A stretch of DNA of 64,000 nt, from positions 78,409 through 142,408 of the forward strand of contig RWJK01001984.1 in NCBI GenBank assembly GCA_004335835.1, given 5' to 3'. Positions within the stretch are counted from its first letter, which is position 1. Each line of letters begins with the position of its first letter. This document shows positions 46,701 to 57,834 of this stretch, piece after piece. Below the pieces are notes generated by a model, which saw only the letters and a list, made by a program, of their open reading frames with translations, was not told the DNA's origin and ran no database searches. The DNA comes from Scenedesmus sp. ARA3. Lineage: Eukaryota; Chlorophyta; Chlorophyceae; Sphaeropleales; Scenedesmaceae. The position numbers were made by a program, and so were the translations under genes.

Positions 46701-49700
46701 CTCGTATGTGCTGTTTTGTGCAACAAGCCCCAAGCCACCTTTAGTCTTACTTGGCAAACGACTTCCTCAACATGTGCCTGTGGTTGATGCCGAACATGAC
46801 ACCAGCTGCTTCGTCTGCATGGGCTATAGTAAGGTGCTTGTCCAGCTCGATGACAGATGACAGCGCATCAGCACGGTACAAAGACACCTGGCGGCAGCAG
46901 CAGCAGCAGCAGAAGCAGCATGTCTGGCAGGGGAGTGCATATGCTGTTGAGACTGACTTGCTTGTCTACATACACTGCCGTTGCTCAGCTGAATATATAT
47001 GTATACTGCTGCCACATGCCCCAGTTAATAAGCGCACCTGCAGCACTGGAACTGCTGCTGCAGCAGTCGCGTCTTCCAGCAGTTTCTGGGACATGTCATC
47101 ATTGCTTGTAGCCAGGTCAATCTGCATGCAGGCTGCTCGCAGCCTGTCACGCTTCTGCAGCGCATGCAGCAAACCGCTGGCACCACCCTGCAGGGAAAAG
47201 TGGCAGCAAGATGTGGGATTGTTGGGGATGAATTGCAGTGAGACCAGAACGTAGCTGACTACACCCATTGTTGAGGCCAAGCACCACCATAGATCTGCAC
47301 ACACCTGTGTTTTGGTGAGCTGGCTGTCAGCCCCCAGGGCAGCGGCGTGCTCAATGATCTCCCTATCACCCTTCACGGGCAAGTGTACCCCCACGCGCCA
47401 GGATGCACCACTGCCAGTTTTGGTGCTCCCCAGATCTGCTGCATCATCCATGACCTGGGTTGCTAACAGTGTCAGCAGGGAGTCGTCTTCCTTGAATCTA
47501 TTCCTCCAGTGGCCAAACACGTCAACTACAGCCGCCAGTGGCTGTCCAACCAGGTCACTCGGCTCAAAGCCATACAGCGCCTTGGGTGCACCTGCATGAT
47601 ATGCAAGCTGCTTAAAACTCGTATGATTTTGATTCCATATACTGGACCACAGCTCATCAGCAACAGCAGCGCTGGCATGGCGCGTTTGTCATTTGGGGCA
47701 GCTCAGAGCAAGGCATACTCAGCTGCTGTTCAAGAAGTAAAACATGCGATAGCAGGCTGAGTGGGCCGGAGCACACTCCTTACCGGGGTTGACCTGCAGG
47801 ATAGTGCCCTTGTGGTTGATGCTGAGCAGCAGCCGGCGCTGGTCCAGGCGGGCAACCTCCGTGGCTTTGGTCATCTGACAGACACCAAGTGCAGTGTGGG
47901 CAGACAATCAGGCATGCTCTTTACACATACACACTAACACAAAACACAGATCCTGGGTGCTTTTGTAACAGATTGCTGCTAACAACCCCAATGCGGTTTC
48001 ACCTGGCTTGTTTGCAGAAAGCAAAGGTTATTTCTTGCAGGAGCTGACACTCATGTCACTGCTGCATCACTGCATGGGCTGGCAACGGCAGTACCAACCT
48101 GAACAATGTGGTTTGTATGCCCTTTCGCGTCCTCTGAGGTTGACATCTTGAGGGTGACTGGCAGCTTGTTGCCATTTGCTGCTAGTATATGCACCACTCC
48201 ACCAGCCTGGCAGCTGGAAGGATTCATTCTCTTGGGCATGTCCTGCCGCAGGGACAGCAGTTTTAGGCAAAGATCACCATGTGCGGGGCTGTTTCAGCAA
48301 GTGACTGTACAACCACTTACATGTGCATCAAGCAAAGCCTTGACCTGCGCTCTATTGCACACCAACAGGCACAGGGTAATCACATACCGGGTTCAACCAG
48401 GGCTTGTAAATCTGGCATGTGGGCTGCGGCAGCAGCGCGCCCAGCTCCATCTTGAGCAGCGACGCCACTGGGTAGCCCAGCATGGCGGCCAGCTTGTCGG
48501 TGGCGTACACCACACGCGCCTTGTGGTCCAGTACCAGCGTGGCAGCAGACTCGGACAGCACAGCTGCCTGCGGCAGATACGAGGAACAGCAGGGCTAACG
48601 CAGGCAACAGAATTGACCAGCGAAACCAAAGAGCTTCCAGAAGGTCGGCAGACAAGTCTGCTGAACTAGCACGCGGCTGAGCACCAAAGCGCCAAAACCC
48701 AGACAATATGTGCAGCTGTTGCATGCCAGCACCTTGAATTTAGCTGCTTCCAATCACACCTCCCCACCTGCACTGTGATTGTACGGCAGTCTCCCTGGCC
48801 ATCCAGAGCCCCACCAAACTCTATGCTCAGCTCCACATCCACAGGAGGTAAGTAGCTGTGCATGATCTGTGCCTTGAGCAATGGCAAGCCCCCGCCGTCG
48901 ATGCATGCCACATGCCCTGCCAGCGAGGAGCTGTTGCACTCGATGAAGAACCTGTTGCAAGCAGATAACTGTAACATGTTGCATATGCAGCAGGCAATGC
49001 CTTTTTGTGTGTGCGCTGCCTAGCACTATACCAGGTTGAAGACTCACACCAGTCAATCAAACAGGGGGCTGCTATGCATGCATGCCGCCTAGCTCTTTGA
49101 GCGGTCCTCGTGTCACCTGTTCACGCCCTCCACGTCTGTGCACAGGTTGCTAAAAGGCTGCCCCACCAGCTCTGCTGCTTCCAGGCCGAAGCAGTCGGCA
49201 GTGCTGCGGTCACAGCAAAGGATTGTACCAGTGCCATTGGTCCAGAAGCGAGCCACCGCCCTGCCATCAGCGCTGGTAGGGGGCAGGCGCCGTATAAGGC
49301 CGATGAAAAGCATGTCCGAACCAATGCCAGATAGCCGGGTGGCACACAGCATGATTGGAAACATGGAGCGGTCCTGCAGGCACAAAATTTGCAGGTGCGG
49401 CTGTTGGTTACTGTACTGTTCAGCAGCATGGTTGTGGCGATAGCAGAACCATCAAACTGCTCGGAGCTGTTGTAATCGACCAAGCAATTCACGTCGTATG
49501 CGACACCTGCATTCGCATCTTTGGTGACGGCTTGCAAAGGCAACAAAGGCCGTTGTATGTATTGAAAAGCACTTGCAACTGCCACAGCTCGCTGAACTAC
49601 AGCAGTAGCTCAGCACATGACCACGGGGGAGACACTAACACGCACCTTGTGCAGCGCCACCATCGTGCGCTTCTTGTTTGCAATGTGTGGGATGCCGGTT

Positions 49701-52700
49701 TGCACAAACCGCTGCAACAGTAGCAAAAGGAAGCAACTCAGGCTTGGTGAGTTGTGCATAAAACATGTCGCACGCTTTCAAAAGCCTTGCAGCTGGCAAG
49801 GCAGAGAACAGCCGGGATCACAGACTGTTGTGGGCTGAGCGAAACAAAAAAAAAACGGCTGGCGCTCATACATCCTCACGCTGCTGCAGTACCTGCTATC
49901 AATACTTACCTCTAAAAAACTGTTGTGATTGGTGCTTTAAGGTGGGGGCCTGCAGTGGCACAAGTGGAATGCTCAGAAAACGCCAGTGACAGTGAATACA
50001 TGCATCAGCCGCCCGAGTCAAAGCACGCGGTCATCCATAGCGTTAGCACTGCAACAAACACTCATGGCCTGGGTGAGGTCCGTTGACAACAAATGTGCAC
50101 AGACACTGGCAGCATGCATTCTAAAAGCTGCTGTGCAAGAGCATCTGGCTCACTCACATCAGCACAGACACATTCTTGCCCTCCAGCTCTCCTTTGTCGT
50201 AGCCAAACATTGGTTGTACTGGGCCGTTGACCATTAGGATGATGCCCTGGGTGTTGATTATCACCAGGCCATCAGTCTTCTCATCAATGGAGCCAACAGC
50301 GGCTGCCAGAGCCTCTCCACCAGGCTGACCTGCTGTCATTGCCAGTAAGCTCTCGCTGGTGCCCTGCTTCAGCGCCTCCTCATAGTACTTGGCTGCAGTG
50401 CCTGGCTCGTTGCGCACAAACTCCAGGAAGCGGCCATACACCTTGAGGACCTTGCCGTTGCCAGGGTAGCGCTCCAGCACGCTGCAGCAACCGGACAATG
50501 CATGGATGGCACACACACTCAATTGCGTATTTCAAGTGTAGCTTACATGCAGGTTCAGCAGAATGCTTTAGCAACCACACCAGCGTTCTACACGCAACAG
50601 CAATTGACACCTGCCTCTTTAAGCCTGTCACATTTATGGGCAAAAAATGCAACTCACCGCCTGTAAGTTGCTGTAGCGCGCTGCTCAGCTTGCTCCATTA
50701 GTTCCACCTTCCTCTGCACAGCACCAAAGGCATCAACAGCAGAAACACAAATCAACTCTCAGGTACTGTAGCGCTGCAATTTAGCCATCAGACAACAGAA
50801 AACGACAGATGGCTTGGGAGAAGGGAAGATAAGCTATCACATGGTATCACACTGCTTGCTTGCAGGTGATGGGGCAGGCCAATCATCAGCGCTGATGTTG
50901 GTGCTTGAAGCTGTGCCTGAGGGTGCTGCACGCCACCATCTGTATGTCATGCAGACGCTCGCCTCACCAGCAGGTCCGTAAAGGGCACTGAGTCCCGCAG
51001 CAGGGCGTTCCAAAACTGGCGCTGCGCCATCAGAGCCAGCTTGTGCGTGCGCACACATGCCCTGCAGGAGCACATTGATTCAACGCTCACAGCACGAAGC
51101 AAGTTCAAACAACTTGGTGGGTCGTATTGCAGTGATACAGGGCGGGATTAGCGCAGCACACATGTTGACCGTTGTAGGCCCCACCTGTAGTTGCGCTGGA
51201 ACTCAACATAGCCCAGCAGGTCCAGGCCGTCACCCTCTGCAGGCAACATGCCATTACAGCATAATGTCAGCAACAATTTTTACGTGACAGAGCCCAAGCC
51301 AGCAGCGCCAGCAGCAGCATCCCTCTGCTGGCACAACACATTAATGTTCAAAGCCTGCAAGCTACTTGCAGCTGAAGCTTGCAGCCTACCGCGCTTGAGT
51401 GATTTGGCCAGCTGCTGCGCCACATAGATGTTGTAATTGTCCAGCAGGCCTGGGTCTGCCTTTTGAGCCAGCTGCATTTGGGTGCGTGCTGCCTGGCCAT
51501 CCTTGCGCACTTCGATGAGGAAATTGGCATGCATTACCAGCAGGCCAGGGTTGCCAGGCATGCGTGCCATCGCACACTGCAGGAGCAACAGCAACAAACA
51601 TCAAGGTGACATAGTTGCTGCCTGCAGTAGTACATGTCACACTTGAATGCCAGTGTGTGCTTGCAAACAGAAGAGCAACATGTCCTCACCTTTATCACGA
51701 ACTCCCCAAATTCAGCAGCTTGAGGGTCGGGCGCTCCGTCTTCATCCCATACACGCATATCCCGGAGGATGAAGGACACTTGCTGGGCATCTCTCCACCT
51801 GTGGACAGCATTCAAGCCCTGCATAACTGACACAGATCCTGAACTTGCTACCTCCTTGCGCTGCTCAAATGCCCTGTGTAACTTTGCTGACAGTTGCCGC
51901 AGCAAGCCCATGCGCAGCCAGCACACGGCAGCACCGGCAGCAGCAGCGGGGAAGATACCGTACAGGACAGCCTGCAGAAGCGAAGGAGTTGAATGGCAGA
52001 GAGTCAGACAACTCCTTATGGTCACTGCATAACATGCCTTAGCAACAGCAGGGGATGGAATATGCTGCTGACATCTGCCAAGGTCACAGGCAACAGTGCA
52101 GACTCTAGGTTGCTGCGTACGTGGTGGTCGCTTAGCAAGCGCCCTGCACATACCCAAGTAAGTGTCTCCTTGAAGCCCAGGTCATCGTGGTGGTGGTTTT
52201 CACTGAGAACTAAAGTTGCCAGGAGCCCAGCAACCAGTAGCAGACCAGACCACAGCCCGGTCCACAGTCTGTTTGCAAATGCGTTGTAGTATGGCAGCTG
52301 CACAACAGAAGCAACGACAGATTGAGATGGAGTCAACAGGCAAACATGAGCTGCCTGGATTGACCAGCACCTAAGTGCAAGTATACTTGGCTGCAACATA
52401 GAGCCAGCAGTTATAGGCGGCAGACGCAGCATGCAAAGCAGGCTAATCTCTGCAATGCGTGTCGAGCACTCACGTCTTGAAGATGAATCAAGCAGACGGC
52501 TACGACTGCAAGTGTAACAATGACCACTTGTATCGTAGGAAAGGAGTCCAAGCAGCCAGCAGCCATGACAATGAACATCTTCATGAGCAGGATCTTGGTG
52601 CTTGATACAGCGTCTGGGCTGGCCAGGACACTGCGGGTAAGCGGGTTCAAATCAGACATGCCGGTGGACTGCAGCAGCATAAACAGAACAAAGCATCCAC

Positions 52701-54591
52701 GGGTGAGTGTCCTGGCGCCGCAGGATTGCACGGTCAGCAGCAGCACTATTTACACCACAGCAGCACTATGCTCTTTCACGGATGCAGCAAACACGGCTGT
52801 ATATAAAGCAAACCAATGTCTTTATTGTTGAGCGAGGGTGCACTTACCATCAACAGTGTCATGCCGCCAAAAACAATGCACATGACGACAGCACACAGCA
52901 TGTGAGCCATGTGCGGCATTGCCAGGCAGCCTGCAAAGCAGCAGTTGCAGGAAATCATGTCAAGACAGCTAAGGACACGAGTCACTGCAGGGTCAGTCTG
53001 CGACTGATACAGCGGGTACACCTTGCAGGAAACCAACTCAGAAACCATTGCGGTTCTACTCACTCTGCTCTGGGAAGAATATGTGTGTAGGTTTGGTTCC
53101 TGCTGCCAGGTTGCTCCACTCGCAGTCCCACAGAAAGATGGAATAGTCCAGGATGGCTGGCCAGAACATGGTGTAGATGACCATGGCGAACATCTGCAGG
53201 CCTCTGATCATACGATTGAGCCATGCGCTGCTAGAGTCGCTGCCCTTGAGCACGACAGCCACCCAGATGACTGCCAGCAAGTTCACCAGAACAAGGCCTC
53301 CAAGCACGTAGAAGACTATGATGTAAGTCGCGTAGCCAGCAGGGACAACCAGCAGCCTGAACAGCACCCACTGCAGGAGAAAAGCACAAAATATTTGAAA
53401 ACATCACCGAACCCTGCATTGCAATGCATTGTGCTGACTGCAGGTCTGCAATGCAGATGATGATGGGCTGCTGCAAGAATGCATGGTGACAACAGCAGAC
53501 AATCCGAGCTTGCAGGAAAGCTGCCGCGCAGTCCTGTGGTGCAAACGCCAATTTGAGCAGCTGATCGCTATTGCAAGGGAAAAATCTGCAAAGACCACAG
53601 CCAAGACGTTGTGCGCACCTTAACTGCCTTGAATATCCTGCAGAGGTAGCACAAGAAACATGCATTGTATATGTGAGAAGCAGCATTTGCCGCACAGTTA
53701 GGTGCTGTCTTGATTTCAGTCAAGTGCGCTTGACAGCAGAGAGCAGTGCCTAGCTTGGGCTGGTTGTAAACTCACCACAAGTCTTGCTGAATGACCCAGG
53801 GGAATGATGTGTTGAAGAGTACACGGAAGAGCTGTGCGATGCAGCAGCGCAGCAGGCGGCCAAAGCCAAGTCAGGCATAAGTTGTCCAGGACAAGAAGCG
53901 ATGCATCAACAATCCCAAGATTGAGCGAGCACCAACCGGCATCGTGTTGCTTTGATACTGCAGCTTTACTGAGGTGGCTGGCCTGCCGGAACACGCTGTG
54001 AGCCACCCGTATGTTTCTTGCCTGCAGGAACTCCAGCACCACCTTGAGCACGGCTAGGCGCACAGATGCATCCAGCTGCCTGCTCTTGGTCAACGTGTAT
54101 AGGGTGGCGAAAGCACCTTCCTGGAAGGACTTGTTGCTGTTGTCCAGGTCATCAGAGTCGCCATCGGCACTGCAGGTTCAAGTGAATTGGCAAAGGGAGG
54201 TGCAGGAGTAAAACAGCAGCAGCATGGAAAGCCTTGTCGTTGCGCGCACGTGCGTGGTGGCGGGTGTCATGACTTCATACATCGATGGCAACCCGTGCCC
54301 CAGTAACATGAACTATTACCCTGTAAAAGGCACTTTTGTAGTGCAAGTGCCTTCTGCTCGCAAGTGCACAGAGCCACGCTATGCTGCAAGTGGAGCACTG
54401 CTGCCAGCCAGCTGGCAGCTACAGGCAGATGCATCCTACATTGAAGAAATCAGCTCTAAAAGTCGGTGTTGTTCTCACCCCGTGTTAAGACTGTTCAGCG
54501 CACGGCTGTCAGTGTTGTCACTGCACACACTGCTGGCAGCATCACTGCTGGCAAAGCTGCTGCCATTGGATGTTGACGTGGCGTCGCTCAT
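39717..54591 (-). CDS. TmcB-like multi-PAS membrane protein, copy B, with in-frame TAA in PAS1
   Basis: A tandem paralogue of copy A: 43 exons from ATG 54591 to TGA 39717, 6,963 nt in one frame except codon 691 (TAA at 49939-49937, exon 49949-49910). Exons: 54591-54479, 54169-54022, 53831-53776, 53637-53619, 53370-53064, 52930-52848, 52668-52474, 52297-52154, 51971-51690, 51576-51390, 51236-51185, 51061-50968, 50713-50658, 50481-50158, 49949-49910, 49711-49646, 49373-49117, 48951-48768, 48567-48388, 48242-48099, 47874-47784, 47591-47305, 47187-47038, 46887-46751, 46452-46257, 46062-45737, 45557-45084, 44916-44673, 44545-44370, 44270-44183, 44051-43984, 43850-43777, 43570-43491, 43321-43033, 42750-42473, 42289-42215, 42001-41807, 41649-41583, 41378-41289, 41181-41141, 40946-40900, 40510-40421, 40185-39717. 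It has the same domain order, TPRs, PAS modules and membrane segments as copy A. One intron is unique (53638-53775), one A intron is absent (within 44545-44370), and intron 2 has a GC donor. Every other junction is intact, so simple decay is unlikely. An AAG acceptor 15 nt into exon 49949-49910 would bypass the stop in frame. Confidence 0.85.
40711..40748 (-). repeat. CAG tract (sense) in an intron of copy B
   Basis: Twelve CTG units on the plus strand, so CAG in the sense strand of copy B. This is the opposite orientation to the splice-site CTG tracts, and it lies mid-intron. Confidence 0.85.
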
Positions 54592-55437
54592 GCTGCTGCA
54601 GTGACTGAAGGTACACTCCTGTGAGAATTGGACCCTGGGGAGGTGTTTGCGGCCAACGAGGCAAGAGCCCTGGCGATGGCCTAGCACAGCAGCACAGCAG
54701 CTGCCACAGATGACTTAGTTTTTTCCACGCACAGCTCCAGAACTACGTCATTATGTGTGTAAATACTAAACTTTTGAATTCGGCCTCAGCTACAAGCGCA
54801 GTAGTACTCTGCGGTCTGCATCTGTGCACGTCGCCCGGGAAGTACTGCTTAGCTAACGTGAAAAGGTGATGCAATCGACTAACCGCTGTTTAGTTGGTGC
54901 GTACTGCATCGTCCTGTTGTGCCACTTCAATGCAGATAACCCTACGTGATAGGTCTTAACAAAGCAGACCCACAACCCCACGCTCGCCCGGGGCTTGCAA
55001 TTCGGCAGGCCAGCATGTGGCAAACTGTGCGATCTATACAGATGACTAGCAGTTTCCCGTGACTACGTCACTCCTATCTAGTAATGATGGGAGGCACCCG
55101 TGCTTGCTGGTGCTGTCCTCAAGGCAGCAACTGCAACACCTGCAATCTTAGCAGCCACCCATGATCATCCCTATCCCGTTCGCCTTTCGCTGAAAGTAAT
55201 ATTCCCACGCCATCGCTTCCCAGATATCGTTGCTTCACTGCCTGCTGTTCCTGCTGTAGCCCGTGATGTTTTGCAGTAGCACCCCGCAACAGAACACCGC
55301 TGCACCCAGCCCACGGCTTCGAAACGACTTCACATGTCTACACAAACTTTTATCTGTTGCTGTCGCACTCTCGTTTGCTTCCTCTGCACATTATCCAATC
55401 GCCCTGGGGTTCAACGGCCAGGTCCTAAGCCAGGCTT

Positions 55438-55466
55438 CTGACTGACTGACTGACTGACTGACTGAC
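55438..55466 (+). repeat. (CTGA)7 microsatellite
   Basis: Uninterrupted CTGA units, 29 bases. Confidence 0.95.
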
Positions 55467-55781
55467 GGACCGTATTTCTTTTTAGTAATGGATAGCTAAG
55501 AACGGCTGCTACAAACAAACGGGTGCAACGGCAAGAGCTGCAGCCCTTTGCAGAATGCACCGTGCTACTGCCTTCTCAGTCCGTTACCTCTGCTCACCAG
55601 CTGTGCCAAAGCTGGAAGGCCATCCAGACCACGCCCAAGTCAGCAGAGCGCACATGCGCTAGTTCCAAGCTCCACCCTTCAACCTCCTCAGAAATGGCAT
55701 CAACTTGGTTGAACCTGCTTTTCATTGGAACCTGTCAGCCCATGTTGCAGGGCTCAAGCAGTACAAAAAAGGGCAGTGACC

Positions 55782-55808
55782 GCCACTTGTCGAGGCTCGA
55801 CAAGTGGC
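55782..55808. repeat. Near-perfect palindrome, 13-bp arms with one-base spacer
   Basis: The left arm GCCACTTGTCGAG and right arm CTCGACAAGTGGC are exact reverse complements separated by one G. It sits in the probable 3' UTR of the transporter gene, where the RNA could form a tight hairpin. Confidence 0.85.
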
Positions 55809-56165
55809 AAGCCCACAAAGCTGGCCACAGGCCCGACTGCATCAGCTGTACCGCAAGCGTAATCACCTTGACATTATATGATGCCATTGCAGCATTGGCA
55901 GAACCGTGTGGCAGCATTGGCACAAAAAGACAACAACGACTGCGTGGCAACCGGCCCCTGCAGCCGCCAGCACCGTATCACGACTCCTACATCTTGTCCA
56001 TATACATGTACCAACCCAAATTCACATCAGTGTTGCTGCAGCTACACTGTAACCAGGCTTCAGCTACAGCTTGCTGCCATCACCGAAGATGCTATGGTTG
56101 CCGTCACGGTTGCAATGGTTGCCACTTCCTGTGCTGCAACAAGCTCTGGATGTCAACCCACTAAG

Positions 56166-57323
56166 CTACTGCGTGGTGCGGCTGCGTGCACTTGAGCGCA
56201 TCTTCACAAACGGCAACAGTGTGCCTGCTATCAGCCCTGCTGCTATGCTCGCCAAGTTGCGCAGCTCCGTGGATTCCCCAAACCACCAGATGCCAACAGC
56301 TGCCACCACCACCTTGTTGAAAGACCCCACCAAACTATAAAAGGTTGCCGTCGTCAGCGACACAAACCAAATGCTGCTCAGGCTGATTGCAAACCCGCAC
56401 AGCCCACTCAAAACTGCCAATGCCTGGAAGGACGGCTGATACAGCGCTTCCTGCTTCCAGAAACCCACAAATTCCGCATGCAGCAGCACCAGCAGCAGTG
56501 TCAGTGGCAATGACAGCATGTTGTTGTAATACACCATGCTCATCTGGTTCAGCGGCTTGTGGTCGTGTGTGGCTGTGCTGACACGCTCTGTTACCCTGCT
56601 CAGGTACAGTGCATACCCAGCAGTAAACACATTGTTCACCATCTGCCAGGAGTAGCCCACCCACGAGAACTGAGTGTCAGTCACGCCGCCGCCAAACACG
56701 CTGCCAATCATCAGCACCAGGCAAGCCCACACATGCCAGGAGTAAGTGCGCTGAAAGAACACGTAGTCGCCGCATATGATGAACAGGTTCGACATGTTCT
56801 TGAGCACAGACACCATGCCTACGCCCACCAGCTGCAGCGCATAGAAGTTTGTTGCCAGCATCGCCACAAATATGAGGTTCACTGGCATCCAGATGCGCAC
56901 TAGCTCCCAGGACAGCGGTTCCACCTCTGCCCAACCCAGCAGGCTGCAAGCTTGCACCAGCACCACTGACAGGGCACAGTGGAAGCACAACAACACATGC
57001 ACTGCTGTGAAGTCATAGTGCACTAGCACCTTCTTGTTCAGCAACGTGAGTGCTGCGCTGCTGACGCTGTACAGGACGCCGCTGATGATGGCGGCGCGGC
57101 TGGCTGCTATCGTGGTGCGGTCTGTGCGTATGGTGACGCTGCTGCTGACAGGCGCATGGCCCTTGCTGCTGGCACGCCCGCCGCCGCTCTGCTGGCTGTG
57201 GCGTGCTGTGGTGCTGGCTTGGGCGTGTGTTGGCAGCAACGGCTTGGCTTCAGTTTCCATCTGGAAGCCGTTGGTGTGCTGGTAGACGAGTCCATAGTCT
57301 GGCCCACTCTGCGACTTTTTCAT
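56166..57323 (-). CDS. GONST-type nucleotide-sugar (GDP-mannose) transporter
   Basis: A single-exon ORF of 385 residues from ATG 57323. About ten hydrophobic helices span residues 75-375, typical of the drug/metabolite (NST/TPT) superfamily. Diagnostic stretches are TLLNKKVLVHYDF (helix 1-2), NLFIICGDYVFFQR, GGGVTDTQFSWVGYSWQ, LNQMSMVYYNN and YSLVGSFNKVV near the C-terminus. The last is the position of the GDP-sugar motif (GALNK in yeast Vrg4, GSLNK in plant GONST1). The expected role is import of GDP-mannose or a related GDP-sugar into the Golgi lumen in exchange for GMP. The N-terminal 70 residues are cytosolic and variable. It is the only complete gene here without introns. Substrate specificity cannot be settled by sequence. 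Confidence 0.88.
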   Translation of the reverse strand: MKKSQSGPDYGLVYQHTNGFQMETEAKPLLPTHAQASTTARHSQQSGGGRASSKGHAPVSSSVTIRTDRTTIAASRAAIISGVLYSVSSAALTLLNKKVLVHYDFTAVHVLLCFHCALSVVLVQACSLLGWAEVEPLSWELVRIWMPVNLIFVAMLATNFYALQLVGVGMVSVLKNMSNLFIICGDYVFFQRTYSWHVWACLVLMIGSVFGGGVTDTQFSWVGYSWQMVNNVFTAGYALYLSRVTERVSTATHDHKPLNQMSMVYYNNMLSLPLTLLLVLLHAEFVGFWKQEALYQPSFQALAVLSGLCGFAISLSSIWFVSLTTATFYSLVGSFNKVVVAAVGIWWFGESTELRNLASIAAGLIAGTLLPFVKMRSSARSRTTQ

Positions 57324-57834
57324 GCCTTCATCCGTGGAAGCTGCCAGCTCTCTGCTACTGCTGCCTAGTAGGAAGCAATTGAGTCACTGCCGGCATAGCA
57401 GCTGCCTCACTCTGGTGCGGGTATGCCGCTGCTGCTGGTCATCAACTGCCAGTGCAATTATGCTGTTGCTGCTGCTGGTGTGATGACACCGTTCAAGGTA
57501 GCTGATGCGAGGCGCTGGTCAATCAAACACACTGAACTTGCAGTTTTTGTCTAGAATAATCAAGGGAAGGAAACGGAGTTGGTGTAGCAGCAGCTTCACA
57601 GAGTCTGCTCTGCTCAAGGAACGCTGCGATGTGCTGAACGTTCAAAGCTCGCGACCGCAACGACATCAGGTGTTGCTACAGGAACATAACCTCCAGTGCT
57701 GCTGCACCCGGTGTGATCGTGCAGTGACGGTTACTCACTTCATGTGACAGCAGGGTTTGCGGAGGAAAGAAGAATGGAAGCTTGATCTCCGATCCGTAGC
57801 CAGCCTCGGCCCTGCACAGCAGCTTTATTTGCTC
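57324..57834. promoter_or_regulatory. Divergent promoter region (transporter / S9 peptidase)
   Basis: Start codons of the two genes are about 510 bp apart on opposite strands. No core promoter element is clear. The plus strand contains several CTG clusters near 57440-57475. Confidence 0.45.

Larger units (their letters stand above)
54592..56165. other. Intergenic: promoter of copy B and 3' UTR of the transporter gene
   Basis: The right half is T/G-rich on the minus strand and fits a 3' UTR of the transporter. The left half should hold the copy B promoter. No minus-strand TGTAA was found. It contains a CTGA microsatellite and a 27-bp near-perfect palindrome, and no supportable gene. Confidence 0.4.

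Noticed and set aside
49937..49939. TAA as a sense codon (variant nuclear code, as in some ulvophytes)
   Set aside because: The Q-rich gene ends in TAA and enkurin ends in TAG at the expected protein end; no other in-frame TAA or TAG is seen in thousands of codons.
39717..54591. Calling all of copy B a pseudogene
   Set aside because: One stop codon against 43 otherwise intact exons, conserved splice sites and length differences only in multiples of three. Functional or very recently lost fits better.
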